Assembly (NCBI RefSeq): GCF_014268445.2
Contig: NZ_CP077089.1
Span: 6,304,001 to 6,368,000, forward strand
DNA length: 64,000 nt
DNA from: Pseudomonas tensinigenes
GTDB lineage: Bacteria; Pseudomonadota; Gammaproteobacteria; Pseudomonadales; Pseudomonadaceae
Reading direction: 5' to 3'
Shown here piece by piece: positions 8,525 through 17,578 of this stretch. The first letter of the stretch is position 1; every line of letters starts with the position of its first letter. The translations under genes and the position numbers were made by a program. Below the pieces are notes generated by a model. The model worked only from the letters and a program-made list of their open reading frames with translations, was not told the DNA's origin and ran no database searches.

Positions 8525-9100
8525 AAACAAGTTATCCACATACCCACCCACAGCTAATGGGGACAACTGTGGATGACTCAAAAAATATCTCACTGATTTG
8601 CAAAGAAAAACCGTGACTTATCCAGAAGCACGGTTTTCGAAAGGCAATGATCGTTTTTTGATCAACAGGCTGAAAGGTACACAGATCGTGGCCTTCAGCG
8701 GATGGCAAACACCTTATCCACAGAAGCGCCAACAGAGATCGGGGGTAACTTTGCATCTGCTGTGGAAAAGTGCTGAAGACTGCGAAAAATCGGGGGTTTC
8801 GGAAGATTCATCCGATTAAAAGTGCAAATTGATCAGTTATTGATCAAACCTTTGAAAGCCACGTTTTGCATGACTGTCAGCGGACAGCGAACATCTTATC
8901 CACAGAAGCGCCAACAGAGATCGGGGGTAACTCAGGAAGTTATCCCGCGGGAAAATCCCGTAAAAACCGCAACTTAGGCTGGCTGTTTTTTGATCTGCGG
9001 CCTGCAAGCCACGGCTGACGTGACTTGCAGTGAAGGGCAAACACGTTATCCACAGACTGACCAACAGGGATTGTGTGTAACCCCTCGTCAGTGGATAACC
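8525..9100. repeat. Three imperfect repeat units with perfect DnaA boxes
   Basis: A gene-free stretch (8431-9104) carries three related units. Each has a TGATC-containing left part, a central TTATCCACA (8714-8722, 8896-8904, 9046-9054), then a block such as GAAGCGCCAACAGAGATCGG and GTAAC. Units 1 and 2 are identical over about 35 nt around the box; unit 3 has diverged. A further perfect box lies at 8532-8540, and one-mismatch boxes at 8569-8577 and 9090-9098. TTATCCACA is the high-affinity DnaA binding sequence. Open frames here read through the repeats and look spurious. This could be a DnaA-titrating or replication-timing locus; that role is inference. Confidence 0.75.
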
Positions 9101-9104
9101 GGCT

Positions 9105-9671
9105 TCATGCTCGGTGCATGAGATAGGCCTCACCCGTCACCCGAATCATCGGATGCGGTACCACCTGACAGGTTTTGACGATGCCAAAGCCATGTCGCTC
9201 ATAAAATCGCCGTGCACCGGTATTGGCGGCGTAGTCGATCAGGCTCAGCCCTTTGAGCGTGAGTTGATCGGCGCGCGCCTGGGCATGTTGGAGGAACTGC
9301 ACGCCCAATCCTTGATTGCGCCAGCCTTCGTGCAGCGCCAGGCTGGAGATGTACAGCGTATCCGCCACCTCCATATCGGCGTAAGGCGCCAGCACAGGAT
9401 CGGTGGGCGGTGCCGGGTCTGGATCTTCGCGCATGACGTAGCTGTGCATCATGCCGACCACGCAGCCTTCGGCCTCAGCGATCAGGCAGTTCTGCCAGGA
9501 AAAGTCCACATCGTCGCGGGCATATCGCCGCTCACCGACATCAAGCAATGTCTCGCCCGGCTCCGCCAACTGGCTCCAGATGTAATCCGAGGCGCCCTCT
9601 GAGGAGATCTGAAACAAACGCGCAATATCGCGCGCATCCGTGCGCCGGGCAGGTCGAAATTTAACGGTCAT
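9105..9671 (-). CDS. GNAT-family N-acetyltransferase
   Basis: A 188-residue acetyltransferase. The N-terminal VKFRPARRTDARDIARLF is the usual first beta-strand and helix. The acetyl-CoA binding motif A is in LHEGWRNQGLGVQFLQHA (Q/RxxGxG/A form). The motif-B region ends in NTGARRFYERHGFGIVK. The substrate is not predictable from sequence. The stop codon overlaps the edge of the DnaA-box repeat region. It stands alone, with repeat DNA on both sides. Confidence 0.85.
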   Translation of the reverse strand: MTVKFRPARRTDARDIARLFQISSEGASDYIWSQLAEPGETLLDVGERRYARDDVDFSWQNCLIAEAEGCVVGMMHSYVMREDPDPAPPTDPVLAPYADMEVADTLYISSLALHEGWRNQGLGVQFLQHAQARADQLTLKGLSLIDYAANTGARRFYERHGFGIVKTCQVVPHPMIRVTGEAYLMHRA

Positions 9672-9701
9672 TCACATTATTCCTATGGCAAACCCACCAA
9701 C

Positions 9702-9803
9702 CTGTAGGAGCTGACGAGTGCAACGAGGCTGCGATCTTTTGATCTTGGTATTTGAAAACAAGATCAAAAGATCGCAGCCTCGTTGCACTCGTCAGCTCCT
9801 ACA
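9702..9803. repeat. REP family B near-perfect palindrome
   Basis: A 102-bp inverted repeat: TGTAGGAGCTGACGAGTGCA... and its mirror, with arms of about 44 nt around a short loop. The inner core GCGATCTTTTGATC is shared with the family-B elements at 26639-26719 and 63890-63974. It lies just downstream of etfB (minus strand) and could act as a 3'-end structure. Confidence 0.9.
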
Positions 9804-9825
9804 GAGATTTGGGGGGTGTCGGGTG

Positions 9826-10596
9826 TCAGCGGACGACGCCTTCTTCGATCAGCAACTTGAGGATGGCTTCGGCGCCAGCCTGCGGGGTAACGCCTTTGAG
9901 CACTTGTCCACCGCCACCACTGGCTTTGGCGGTAGCCGCTTTCATGCGGTCGGCACCGCTTTTGGCCTTGATCACTTTCAGGCGTTTGGGCCTTGGTTTG
10001 GCCGGCTGCAGGGTGGCGACAGCGAGGAGTTCATCGTCGACAACCTCTACGTCATCCGCCTCCAACACCCCGCGTCGCGCCGGGCCATAGGCACTCTGCC
10101 GAGGCTTCGGCGCAGCGTTATCCACAGTCGCCAGAAACGGCAGTTTCACCTTCAAGCGCCGCCGCTGCCCACGCGGCAACGCTTGCAGCACCAGCGCCGA
10201 GCCGTCATTGATCGACTCGACCTGCGCCAGCCCCACCACCAGCGGCCAACCCAAACCTTCCGCCAACAAGAACGGCAACATCCCCGAACCTTCGCCGGTT
10301 TCCGCCTGGCTCCCAGTCAGCACCACCTGCGCACCAGCATCGCGCAGATACGCGGTCAGCGCTGGTAGCGCATCGGCGCCAGCCGGTTGCTCCAGCACAT
10401 GCATCTGCTCAAGACCCATACCCAGATAGGCGCGCAACGCCGGTTCCGCAATGTCGCCGGCATGCAGCACTTGCAGGTTATCCCCAGCCAGTTGCAGGCC
10501 CAGTTCAACGGCGCGCGCGTCCTGATCAGCACGGCGTGGCCGCCCGGAAGTCGGGTGAGCGCCGATGGAAACCAGACTGATAACTTTCGTGTTCAT
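9826..10596 (-). CDS. etfB: Electron transfer flavoprotein beta subunit of the dimethylglycine pathway
   Basis: A 256-residue ETF-beta-like protein in the N-terminal alpha/beta fold of the family (VISLVSIGAHPTSGRPRRADQ, then TGSQAETGEGSGMLPFLLAE). With EtfA it should accept electrons from dimethylglycine dehydrogenase DgcAB. It is the last gene of a tightly packed minus-strand operon (dgcA-dgcB-etfA-etfB), 9 bp after etfA. Identification rests on operon position and remote fold similarity; it is divergent from the housekeeping EtfB. A perfect DnaA-box 9-mer lies inside the gene at 10128-10136. Confidence 0.82.
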   Translation of the reverse strand: MNTKVISLVSIGAHPTSGRPRRADQDARAVELGLQLAGDNLQVLHAGDIAEPALRAYLGMGLEQMHVLEQPAGADALPALTAYLRDAGAQVVLTGSQAETGEGSGMLPFLLAEGLGWPLVVGLAQVESINDGSALVLQALPRGQRRRLKVKLPFLATVDNAAPKPRQSAYGPARRGVLEADDVEVVDDELLAVATLQPAKPRPKRLKVIKAKSGADRMKAATAKASGGGGQVLKGVTPQAGAEAILKLLIEEGVVR

Positions 10597-10605
10597 AGCG
10601 TTTCC

Positions 10606-11826
10606 TTAAGCCGCATCGCGCTTGGCTTCGTTGCGGTAAGCCGCGACCGCTTCGATCAACGCCTGCAGAATCTCTGCGCTCTCGCCGATCACCGACAAAT
10701 CGGCACGCTTGATCATGTCGCAACCTGGATCAAGGTTGATCGCCACCACTTTGTCACAGGCACCAATGCCTTGCAGGTGCTGGATCGCGCCTGAGATACC
10801 CACCGCGACATACACCCGCGCAGTGACCCAGGTACCGGACGCACCAACTTGGCGATCACGGGCCATGAAGCCATCGTCCACCGCGACCCGCGACGCACCT
10901 TCGGTAGCACCGAGCGCCGCCGCCGTTTCGTGGAACAGCTGCCAGTCCTTGACGCCGTTACCGCCGGAGAAGATGAACTCCGCTTCGGCCATCGGAATCG
11001 CTGCCGGGTCGACCGCCACAGCGCCAAGATCTTCGATCCGCGACAAGCTGCGCGCAACGCTTGTGGATAACTCCACCGGCAACGCTTCATGTCGGGTTTC
11101 GCTGACCGGCTCGGCGCATTCGGCGGCCGCCAGAATCAACCGCGCGACCGGACGGGCGATGTCTTGCAAGCCAGCACCTGCACGGCCGATGCATTCCTGA
11201 TCCTTGACCTGCCAGACCCGCGTCGCCGGGCGCTCGCCCAGTGCAGCGGCAAAGCGCCGACCGAGTTCACCGCCACCGCTGCGGCTGTCCGGCAGCAACC
11301 AGTGACGTGGATTGAACTGGTTATCCACAGCGCGCAAACCTTGCACCCGTTGTTCCGGTGCATAACCGCTGAATTCCTCGCCTTCGAGTACCAGCAAGCG
11401 ATCGACGCCAGCGGTCGCGAAAGCGTTTTCCTTGTGCTCGCCAAAGACCACCGCCAACACCGCACCGTCCTGGCCGGCGAGTTGATGGGCAAGGCCAAGC
11501 AAGTCACGGTCGTGGCTGCTCAAACGGCCGCCGACCATGTCGGGCACCACGGTGATATAGAACGCCGGCGCCGGCACCTGATGCAGCGGCAGTTGCACTT
11601 CCACAGCAGCGGAACGTTTGACCGCCCCGCCCTGTTGCGCGCCGCTGCGGTCGATACGTTTGATGCCGTTGGGGCCGATAAAACCGATGCCGTGCAAATT
11701 CTTGCGGATGATGCCGTTGGGGCCCATCCAGCTGTGTTGCGCCGGTTGCATCGCCGCGTGCAACGGGTGCAGGCGGTTACGGGCAATCCATTCGGCGCGT
11801 GGGTCGCGGCGGATAATGTCGCTCAT
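10606..11826 (-). CDS. etfA: Electron transfer flavoprotein alpha subunit of the dimethylglycine pathway
   Basis: A 406-residue ETF-alpha-like protein, longer than the usual ~310 because of an N-terminal extension of about 90 residues (DPRAEWIARNRLHPLHAAMQ...). The C-terminal FAD domain is clear, with the YVAVGISGAIQHLQG motif and DPGCDMIKRADLSVIGES. Its ATG at 11826 overlaps the dgcB stop by one base (TGATG), suggesting translational coupling; an in-frame TTG one codon earlier was rejected. Perfect DnaA-box 9-mers lie at 11062-11070 and 11321-11329 inside the gene, probably without coding significance. Confidence 0.88.
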   Translation of the reverse strand: MSDIIRRDPRAEWIARNRLHPLHAAMQPAQHSWMGPNGIIRKNLHGIGFIGPNGIKRIDRSGAQQGGAVKRSAAVEVQLPLHQVPAPAFYITVVPDMVGGRLSSHDRDLLGLAHQLAGQDGAVLAVVFGEHKENAFATAGVDRLLVLEGEEFSGYAPEQRVQGLRAVDNQFNPRHWLLPDSRSGGGELGRRFAAALGERPATRVWQVKDQECIGRAGAGLQDIARPVARLILAAAECAEPVSETRHEALPVELSTSVARSLSRIEDLGAVAVDPAAIPMAEAEFIFSGGNGVKDWQLFHETAAALGATEGASRVAVDDGFMARDRQVGASGTWVTARVYVAVGISGAIQHLQGIGACDKVVAINLDPGCDMIKRADLSVIGESAEILQALIEAVAAYRNEAKRDAA

Positions 11827-13775
11827 CAATGGGCCTCCGCAGGTTCACGTTTGGCCGGGGTGGCAGGCTTGTTCGGCGCGGCGTCTTCGAGCAGCGCGTC
11901 GGCCACCAGTTCGGCGATGTCCTTGATCAGCGGACGCGGTTCGACCACGCCTTCGAGCATCGCCGTGCACTGTGGACAACCCACTGCCACCAGTTCGGCG
12001 CCGGTTTCGCGGATGTCTTCCATGCGCATGTCGGGAATCCGCTGCTTGCCCGGAATGTCAGTGATCGGTGCCCCGCCACCGCCACCGCAGCAGCGCGAAC
12101 GGAAGCCGGAACGTTGCATCTCTTTGACTTCAATACCGAGCGCACGCAGCACTTCACGCGGCGCCTCATACTCGCCGTTGTAGCGGCCGAGGTAGCACGG
12201 ATCGTGATAGGTCACGCTGTTGCCTTTGTGCTGTCCGAGATTGAGTGTGCCAGCCTGAATGATTTCCGCCATGTAGGTGCTGTGGTGCTGCACCAGGTAG
12301 TTGCCGTCGAACGCGCCGTACTCGTTTTTCAGCACGTGGAAGCTGTGCGGATCGCAAGTGACGATGCGGTTGAAGCTGTATTTGGCCAGGGTCTGGATGT
12401 TGCGCTTGGCGAGCAACTGGAAGGTCGCTTCATCGCCGAGACGCCGGGCGACGTCGCCGCTGTCACGCTCTTCGAGGCCGAGCACGGCAAAGTCGATTTT
12501 CGCCGCTTTCAGCACTTTGACGAAGGCGCGCAGGGTGCGCTGGTTGCGCATGTCGAATGCGCCGTCGCCGACCCAGAACAGCACGTCGGTGGATTTCTTT
12601 TCGCTGAGCAGATTGAGGTTCAGATCCGCCGCCCAGTTCATCCGTCCGCCCGGTGCAAAACCGCCGGGGTTGTCGGTGGCGATCAGGTTTTCGAGGACTT
12701 CGGCGCCTTTGTTCGGCGTCGCGCCTTTTTCCAGGGTCAGGTGACGGCGCATGTCGACAATGGCATCGACGTGCTCGATCATCATCGGGCATTCCTCGAC
12801 GCAGGCGCGGCAGGTGGTGCACGACCACAGGGTTTCAGCGTCGACCAGACCGTTGACGATCGGTTGATGTGGATTACCGCTATGTTCGCCTACAGGTTTA
12901 CCCGGATACGGGCTGCCGGCGAACTTGGCATCGGTACCGCCAGCGAGGCCGACGACCATGTCCTGAATCAGTTTTTTCGGGTTTAGCGGCTGGCCAGCGG
13001 CGAAGGCTGGGCACGCCGCTTCGCACTTGCCGCACTGCACGCAGGCGTCAAAACCGAGCAACTGGTTCCAGGTGAAATCCTTGGGTTTTTCCACACCCAG
13101 TGGCGCGCTCGGATCGTTCAAATCGAGCGGTTTCAAACCGGTGGAACGACCGCCGCCAAAACGCTCGGCGCGACGGTGCCAAGCCAAATGCAAAGCACCA
13201 GCGAAGGCGTGTTTCATCGGCCCGCCCCAAGTCATGCCAAAAAACAACTCCGACACACCCCACAGCACGCCGATCCCCAAGATAACGGCGAGCACCCAGC
13301 CACCGAAGTTCTCCGGCAGGATTCCGGCCACCGGCAATGTCAGCAGAAAGAACGACGCCGAGAACGCCAGCAGGCTTTTCGGCAAGCGCATCCACGGGCC
13401 TTTCGACAACCGCGCCGGCGGGTTGCGCCGACGCAGATAAACGAAGATCGCGCCGACGAACATCACTGCCGTCATCAGCAGCAAGGCGTAACCGAGGATG
13501 CGGTTGTGCAGGCCGAAACCGTGCACCAGCAGCGCCAGCACAATCGACGCCACCGCACCGCCGGCCGTGGCCACGTGGGTGTTGGCAATGTATTTGTCCC
13601 GCGCCACCACATGGTGCAAGTCGACCATATAACGCTTGGGCATGGCCAACAGGCCGCCGATCAGATCGACCTTCGAGGCCCGGCCCCGACGCCACATGGC
13701 CACCCGCCGCAACGCGCCGAGGACACCAAGGCCGATAGCTGCGAACAACAGGATTGGAAGAAGGGTGTTCAACAT
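11826..13775 (-). CDS. dgcB: Dimethylglycine dehydrogenase subunit DgcB (iron-sulfur membrane component)
   Basis: A 649-residue protein with several N-terminal membrane spans (start MLNTLLPILLFAAIGLG; more hydrophobic segments to about residue 180). Two 4Fe-4S motifs follow, CVQCGKCEAACP (about 245-256) and CTTCRACVEECP (about 319-330). A C-terminal CCG-type heterodisulfide-reductase-like domain has DPCYLGRYNGEY and RCCGGGGG. It probably passes electrons from DgcA and the ETF to the quinone pool. The start was set at the ATG behind AGAGGTGACTCTG rather than the GTG three codons upstream. It overlaps etfA by one base. Confidence 0.92.
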   Translation of the reverse strand: MLNTLLPILLFAAIGLGVLGALRRVAMWRRGRASKVDLIGGLLAMPKRYMVDLHHVVARDKYIANTHVATAGGAVASIVLALLVHGFGLHNRILGYALLLMTAVMFVGAIFVYLRRRNPPARLSKGPWMRLPKSLLAFSASFFLLTLPVAGILPENFGGWVLAVILGIGVLWGVSELFFGMTWGGPMKHAFAGALHLAWHRRAERFGGGRSTGLKPLDLNDPSAPLGVEKPKDFTWNQLLGFDACVQCGKCEAACPAFAAGQPLNPKKLIQDMVVGLAGGTDAKFAGSPYPGKPVGEHSGNPHQPIVNGLVDAETLWSCTTCRACVEECPMMIEHVDAIVDMRRHLTLEKGATPNKGAEVLENLIATDNPGGFAPGGRMNWAADLNLNLLSEKKSTDVLFWVGDGAFDMRNQRTLRAFVKVLKAAKIDFAVLGLEERDSGDVARRLGDEATFQLLAKRNIQTLAKYSFNRIVTCDPHSFHVLKNEYGAFDGNYLVQHHSTYMAEIIQAGTLNLGQHKGNSVTYHDPCYLGRYNGEYEAPREVLRALGIEVKEMQRSGFRSRCCGGGGGAPITDIPGKQRIPDMRMEDIRETGAELVAVGCPQCTAMLEGVVEPRPLIKDIAELVADALLEDAAPNKPATPAKREPAEAH

Positions 13776-13796
13776 CAGAGTCACCTCTGGCGAGGT

Positions 13797-13883
13797 GCAA
13801 GCTACAAGCTACAAGCTGCAAGAAAGAGCAGCAAAATCTGCCGGGCTTTTACTTGCGGCTTGAAGCTTATGGCTCGCAGCTGA
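13797..13883. repeat. Family E inverted repeat inside the dgc operon
   Basis: Left arm GCTACAAGCTACAAGCTGCA and right arm CTTGCGGCTTGAAGCTTATG are imperfect inverse copies separated by about 30 nt. It fills the gap between dgcA and dgcB. The same element, larger, lies between betB and betA at 38178-38296. Confidence 0.8.
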
Positions 13884-13887
13884 GCCG

Positions 13888-15948
13888 TCAAAAATCCTTA
13901 CAGAGCCGGAGTGCGTCATAAATGGCGGCGTGCGTGTTGCGCTGTGCCACGCAGTCGCCGATGCGGAACAGCAAGTAGCCGTCGCCCGTCTCGCTCAGCG
14001 AAGGTTGCGGCTGGATCGCGAACAACGCTTCGACGTCGATCTGACCCTTGTTGCGCGAACCCTCTTTGAGCGCGTAGTAGATTTCCTCATCCGGCCGCAC
14101 GCCGTTTTCCACCACCACCTGATCGACCACCCGCTCCTCTTTCGCGCCGGTGTATTCGTTCTCCAGCACCGCGACCAGTTTGTCGCCTTCGCGGTAGACC
14201 TTCTCCAGCATCATGTCGCCGGTCATGATCACTTCTTTCGGGTACATGCTGCGGTAGTAGGTCGGGAACGACGTACCGCCGATGGCCACACCCGGTTTGA
14301 TGTCGTCGGTGACGATCTCGACCTGGCTGCCTTTGTCGGCGAGGAAGTCGGCGACCGACATCCCGGTGAACTCGCAAATCGTGTCGTAGACCAGCACGTT
14401 CTTGCCCGGCGCGACCTTGCCGTCGAGCACGTCCCAGCTGCTGACCACCAGCCCTTCGGCAGCGCCCCAGTGCTCGTTCTGTTCCAGATACGGATGCCCG
14501 CCGACCGCCAGCACCACCACGTCCGGACGCAAGTCCATGATGGTCTCGGCATCGGCCGCGGTGCCCAGGCGCAGATCCACCTTCAGCCGTGCCAGTTCCA
14601 GCTGGAACCAGCGAGTAATACCGGCGATCTGGTCGCGCTGCGGCGCTTTCGATGCGGTGGTGATCTGCCCGCCGATAAATTCCTTCTTCTCGAACAGGGT
14701 CACGTCGTGGCCACGCTCGGCAGCAACCCGTGCCGCTTCCATCCCGGCAGGGCCGGCACCGACGATCACCACTTTGCGTTTCGGCCCGGTGGATTTCTCG
14801 ATGATGTGCGGCACGCCCATGTATTCACGGGACGTTGCAGCATTCTGGATGCACAACACGTCGAGGCCTTGATACTGGCGGTCGATGCAATAGTTGGCGC
14901 CGACGCACTGCTTGATCTGGTCGATCTGGCCCATCTTGATCTTGGCGATCAGGTGCGGGTCAGCGATGTGCGCGCGGGTCATGCCGACCATGTCGACGTA
15001 ACCGCCTTCAAGGATGCGCGTGGCCTGGTTCGGATCCTTGATGTTCTGTGCGTGCAGCACCGGCACCTTGACCACTTCCTTGATCCCGGCGGCCAGATGC
15101 AGGAACGGCTCCGGTGGATAACTCATGTTCGGAATCACGTTGGCCAGGGTGTTGTGTGTGTCACAACCCGAGCCGACGACGCCGATGAAGTCGAGCATGC
15201 CGGTGTCGTCGTAATACTTGGCGATCTGCTTCATGTCCTCGTGGGACAAACCGTCCGGGTGGAACTCGTCACCGCACAGACGTATGCCCACGCAGAAATC
15301 ATCACCGACCTCGGCGCGCACGGCCTTCAGCACTTCCAGACCGAACTTCATCCGGCCTTCGAAGGTGCCGCCCCATTCGTCGGTACGCTTGTTGACGCGC
15401 GGGCTCCAGAACTGGTCGATCATGTGCTGGTGCACTGCCGACAGCTCAACGCCGTCGAGGCCACCGGCCTTGGCCCGGCGCGCAGCCTGGGCGTAGTTGC
15501 CGATCACCCGCCAGATTTCTTCCGGCTCGATGGTTTTGCAGGTGGCGCGATGCACCGGTTCACGGATGCCCGACGGCGACATCAGCGTCGGCCAGTTGAA
15601 GCCGTCCCAGCGCGAGCGGCGGCCCATGTGGGTAATCTGAATCATGATCTTGGCGCCATGCTTGTGCATGGCGTCGGCCAGATTCTGGAAATGCGGAATG
15701 ATCCGGTCGGTCGACAGGTTGACCGAGCTCCACCATTCCTGCGGGCTGTCGATGGCGACCACGGAGGAGCCGCCACAGATCGCCAGGCCGATGCCGCCCT
15801 TGGCTTTCTCTTCGTAATACTTGACGTAGCGGTCGGTGGTCATGCCACCGTCCGTCGCGTAGACCTCAGCGTGCGCGGTGCTGAGCACGCGGTTGCGGAT
15901 GGTCAGTTTGCCGATCTGGATCGGCTGGAACATTGCTTCGAAAGCCAT
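13888..15948 (-). CDS. dgcA: Dimethylglycine dehydrogenase subunit DgcA
   Basis: A 686-residue flavoprotein of the old-yellow-enzyme/trimethylamine dehydrogenase type that converts dimethylglycine to sarcosine. The TIM-barrel FMN domain spans about residues 1-340. A 4Fe-4S cluster region follows with C348, C354 and C366 visible. A pyridine-nucleotide-disulfide-type domain starts at VVIVGAGPAGMEAARVA (about 393). It heads the dgcA-dgcB-etfA-etfB group and lies 15 bp downstream of the DUF5943-like gene. GbdR control is expected from the P. aeruginosa homologue. Confidence 0.95.
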   Translation of the reverse strand: MAFEAMFQPIQIGKLTIRNRVLSTAHAEVYATDGGMTTDRYVKYYEEKAKGGIGLAICGGSSVVAIDSPQEWWSSVNLSTDRIIPHFQNLADAMHKHGAKIMIQITHMGRRSRWDGFNWPTLMSPSGIREPVHRATCKTIEPEEIWRVIGNYAQAARRAKAGGLDGVELSAVHQHMIDQFWSPRVNKRTDEWGGTFEGRMKFGLEVLKAVRAEVGDDFCVGIRLCGDEFHPDGLSHEDMKQIAKYYDDTGMLDFIGVVGSGCDTHNTLANVIPNMSYPPEPFLHLAAGIKEVVKVPVLHAQNIKDPNQATRILEGGYVDMVGMTRAHIADPHLIAKIKMGQIDQIKQCVGANYCIDRQYQGLDVLCIQNAATSREYMGVPHIIEKSTGPKRKVVIVGAGPAGMEAARVAAERGHDVTLFEKKEFIGGQITTASKAPQRDQIAGITRWFQLELARLKVDLRLGTAADAETIMDLRPDVVVLAVGGHPYLEQNEHWGAAEGLVVSSWDVLDGKVAPGKNVLVYDTICEFTGMSVADFLADKGSQVEIVTDDIKPGVAIGGTSFPTYYRSMYPKEVIMTGDMMLEKVYREGDKLVAVLENEYTGAKEERVVDQVVVENGVRPDEEIYYALKEGSRNKGQIDVEALFAIQPQPSLSETGDGYLLFRIGDCVAQRNTHAAIYDALRLCKDF

Positions 15949-15963
15949 GGCGGGTTCCTCGAC

Positions 15964-16494
15964 TTACAACGGCTTGACGGTGAACAGGCCGTCGTCGTGG
16001 CCTTCTTCGGAGCCACCGTAGACTTGCTCGGCGACGGTGCGAATCTTGCTGCCGCGTGCTTCAAGAATCTGATCCATGGCCCCGGCAAACCAACCGGTGA
16101 ACATGTAGTCGACCTTGCGCCCGACCTTGCCGTAGACGTAGACGAACGCCGAGTGTTCGAGCTTGACGCTGGCGGTGCCTTTGTCGAGGTCGATGTCCTG
16201 GATCTTGAACAGGCCCCAGCCGCGTTGCGACAGGCGTTTCATGTAGTGCTCGAACACCGCGACGCCTTCCAGGCCGTGGCATTCGGCTTCTTTTTCGCAC
16301 CAGTGCCAGGCGGACTTGTAGCCGGCCTTGTAGAGGATCTCGGCGTAGGCGTCAGCGCCCAGAACCTCTTCGATGCCCATGTGATTGTTGACGAAGAAAT
16401 GGCGTGGCACGTAGAGCATTGGCAGGGCGTCGGAGGTCCAGACACCGGTCTCGCTGTCGACTTCGATTGGCAATTGCGGGGCGATCTTGGCCAT
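15964..16494 (-). CDS. Conserved DUF5943-type protein of the dgc operon
   Basis: A 176-residue soluble protein with no signal peptide, starting MAKIAPQLPIEVDSETGVWT. Motifs such as YVPRHFFVNNHMG, a CH pair in AECHGLEG, and YMFTGWFAGAMDQIL place it with the protein found just upstream of dgcA in pseudomonads (PA5397 position). The C-terminal part resembles 4-vinyl-reductase-like small-molecule or metal-binding domains; that is a weak impression. It lies 15 bp before dgcA on the same strand, so it is co-transcribed. A role in dimethylglycine demethylation is inferred only from linkage. Confidence 0.75.
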   Translation of the reverse strand: MAKIAPQLPIEVDSETGVWTSDALPMLYVPRHFFVNNHMGIEEVLGADAYAEILYKAGYKSAWHWCEKEAECHGLEGVAVFEHYMKRLSQRGWGLFKIQDIDLDKGTASVKLEHSAFVYVYGKVGRKVDYMFTGWFAGAMDQILEARGSKIRTVAEQVYGGSEEGHDDGLFTVKPL

Positions 16495-16538
16495 GGAAAC
16501 TTAACTCCAGAAAAATAGTGGATTCAGTGGTGACCGCT

Positions 16539-16580
16539 GCCCTCACCCCAGCCCTCTCCCACAGGAGAGGGGGCAGATCG
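16539..16580. repeat. REP family D single hairpin
   Basis: CCCTCACCCCAGCCCTCTCC followed by the inverse AGGAGAGGGGG. It lies between the dipeptidase gene and the DUF5943-type gene. Confidence 0.75.
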
Positions 16581-16600
16581 GCGGCGGTCTTGAGTCAGCG

Positions 16601-17578
16601 TTACTCGCCCCAGACGTCTTTCAGGACGTTCACCCAGTTTTCGCCCATGATCTTGCGCACAACGCGCTCGGAATGGCCGCGCTTGAGCAGGGTTTCGGTC
16701 AGGTTCGGGAACTCGCCGACGGTGCGGATGCCCAGCGGGTTGATGATCTTGCCGAAGCTGGTCAGACGGCGGGCGTAGCCCTTGTCGTGGGTCAGGTATT
16801 CGAAGAAGTCCTGGCCGTGACCCTGGGTGAAGTCGGTGCCGATGCCGATGGCGTCTTCGCCGACGATGTTCATCACGTATTCGATCGCTTCGGCGTAATC
16901 GTCGATGGTCGAATCGATGCCCTTGGCGAGGAACGGCGCGAACATGGTCACGCCAACAAAACCGCCGTGGTCGGCAATGAACTTCAGTTCTTCATCGGAC
17001 TTGTTGCGCGGGTGCTCTTTGAGACCCGACGGCAGGCAGTGGGAATAGCAGACCGGTTTTTTCGATTCGAGGATGACTTCTTCCGAGGTCTTGGAACCGA
17101 CGTGGGATAGGTCGCACATGACGCCGACGCGGTTCATCTCGGCGACGATTTCGCGACCGAAGCCCGACAGACCGCCGTCACGCTCGTAGCAGCCGGTGCC
17201 GACCAGATTCTGGGTGTTGTAGCACATCTGCACGATGCCGACGCCGAGCTGCTTGAACACCTCGACATAGCCGATCTGGTCTTCAAACGCGTGGGCATTC
17301 TGGAAGCCGAAGAGGATGCCGGTCTTGCCTTGTTCTTTGGCACGACGGATGTCGGCAGTGGTGCGCACCGGCATCACCAAATCGCTGTTTTCGCGGATCA
17401 GCTTCTGGCTGGCGGCAATATTGTTCACGGTCGCCTGAAAGCCTTCCCACACCGACACAGTGCAGTTGGCTGCCGTCAGACCGCCCTTGCGCATGTCTTC
17501 GAACAGCTCGCGGTTCCATTTGGCAATGATCAGACCGTCGATAACGATGCTGTCGGCGTGTAATTCGGCTGGGCTCAT
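16601..17578 (-). CDS. Membrane-dipeptidase-family (M19) hydrolase
   Basis: A 325-residue zinc amidohydrolase of the renal dipeptidase family. Visible family features are the metal-region motif MCDLSHVGSKTSEEVI, YSHCLPSGLKEHPRNKSDEE, and the IGIGTDFTQGHGQDF block. The frame extends to 17710, but MSPAELHADSIVIDGLI at 17578 gives the family start. It heads the minus-strand operon leading to dgcA (PA5396 position in P. aeruginosa). Its substrate in betaine catabolism is unknown. The upstream gap has GTCGC-like half-sites at 17656-17661, 17674-17678 and 17704-17709, but their spacing is irregular. Confidence 0.85.
   Translation of the reverse strand: MSPAELHADSIVIDGLIIAKWNRELFEDMRKGGLTAANCTVSVWEGFQATVNNIAASQKLIRENSDLVMPVRTTADIRRAKEQGKTGILFGFQNAHAFEDQIGYVEVFKQLGVGIVQMCYNTQNLVGTGCYERDGGLSGFGREIVAEMNRVGVMCDLSHVGSKTSEEVILESKKPVCYSHCLPSGLKEHPRNKSDEELKFIADHGGFVGVTMFAPFLAKGIDSTIDDYAEAIEYVMNIVGEDAIGIGTDFTQGHGQDFFEYLTHDKGYARRLTSFGKIINPLGIRTVGEFPNLTETLLKRGHSERVVRKIMGENWVNVLKDVWGE

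Noticed and set aside
8532..9133. Open frames reading through the DnaA-box repeats (both strands)
   Set aside because: Their similar peptides arise from the repeated DNA; no ribosome binding site or codon bias supports them.
13930..16518. 862-codon open frame on the plus strand opposite dgcA and the DUF5943-type gene
   Set aside because: It is antisense to well-supported genes and contains no domain; long open antisense frames are common in high-GC DNA.
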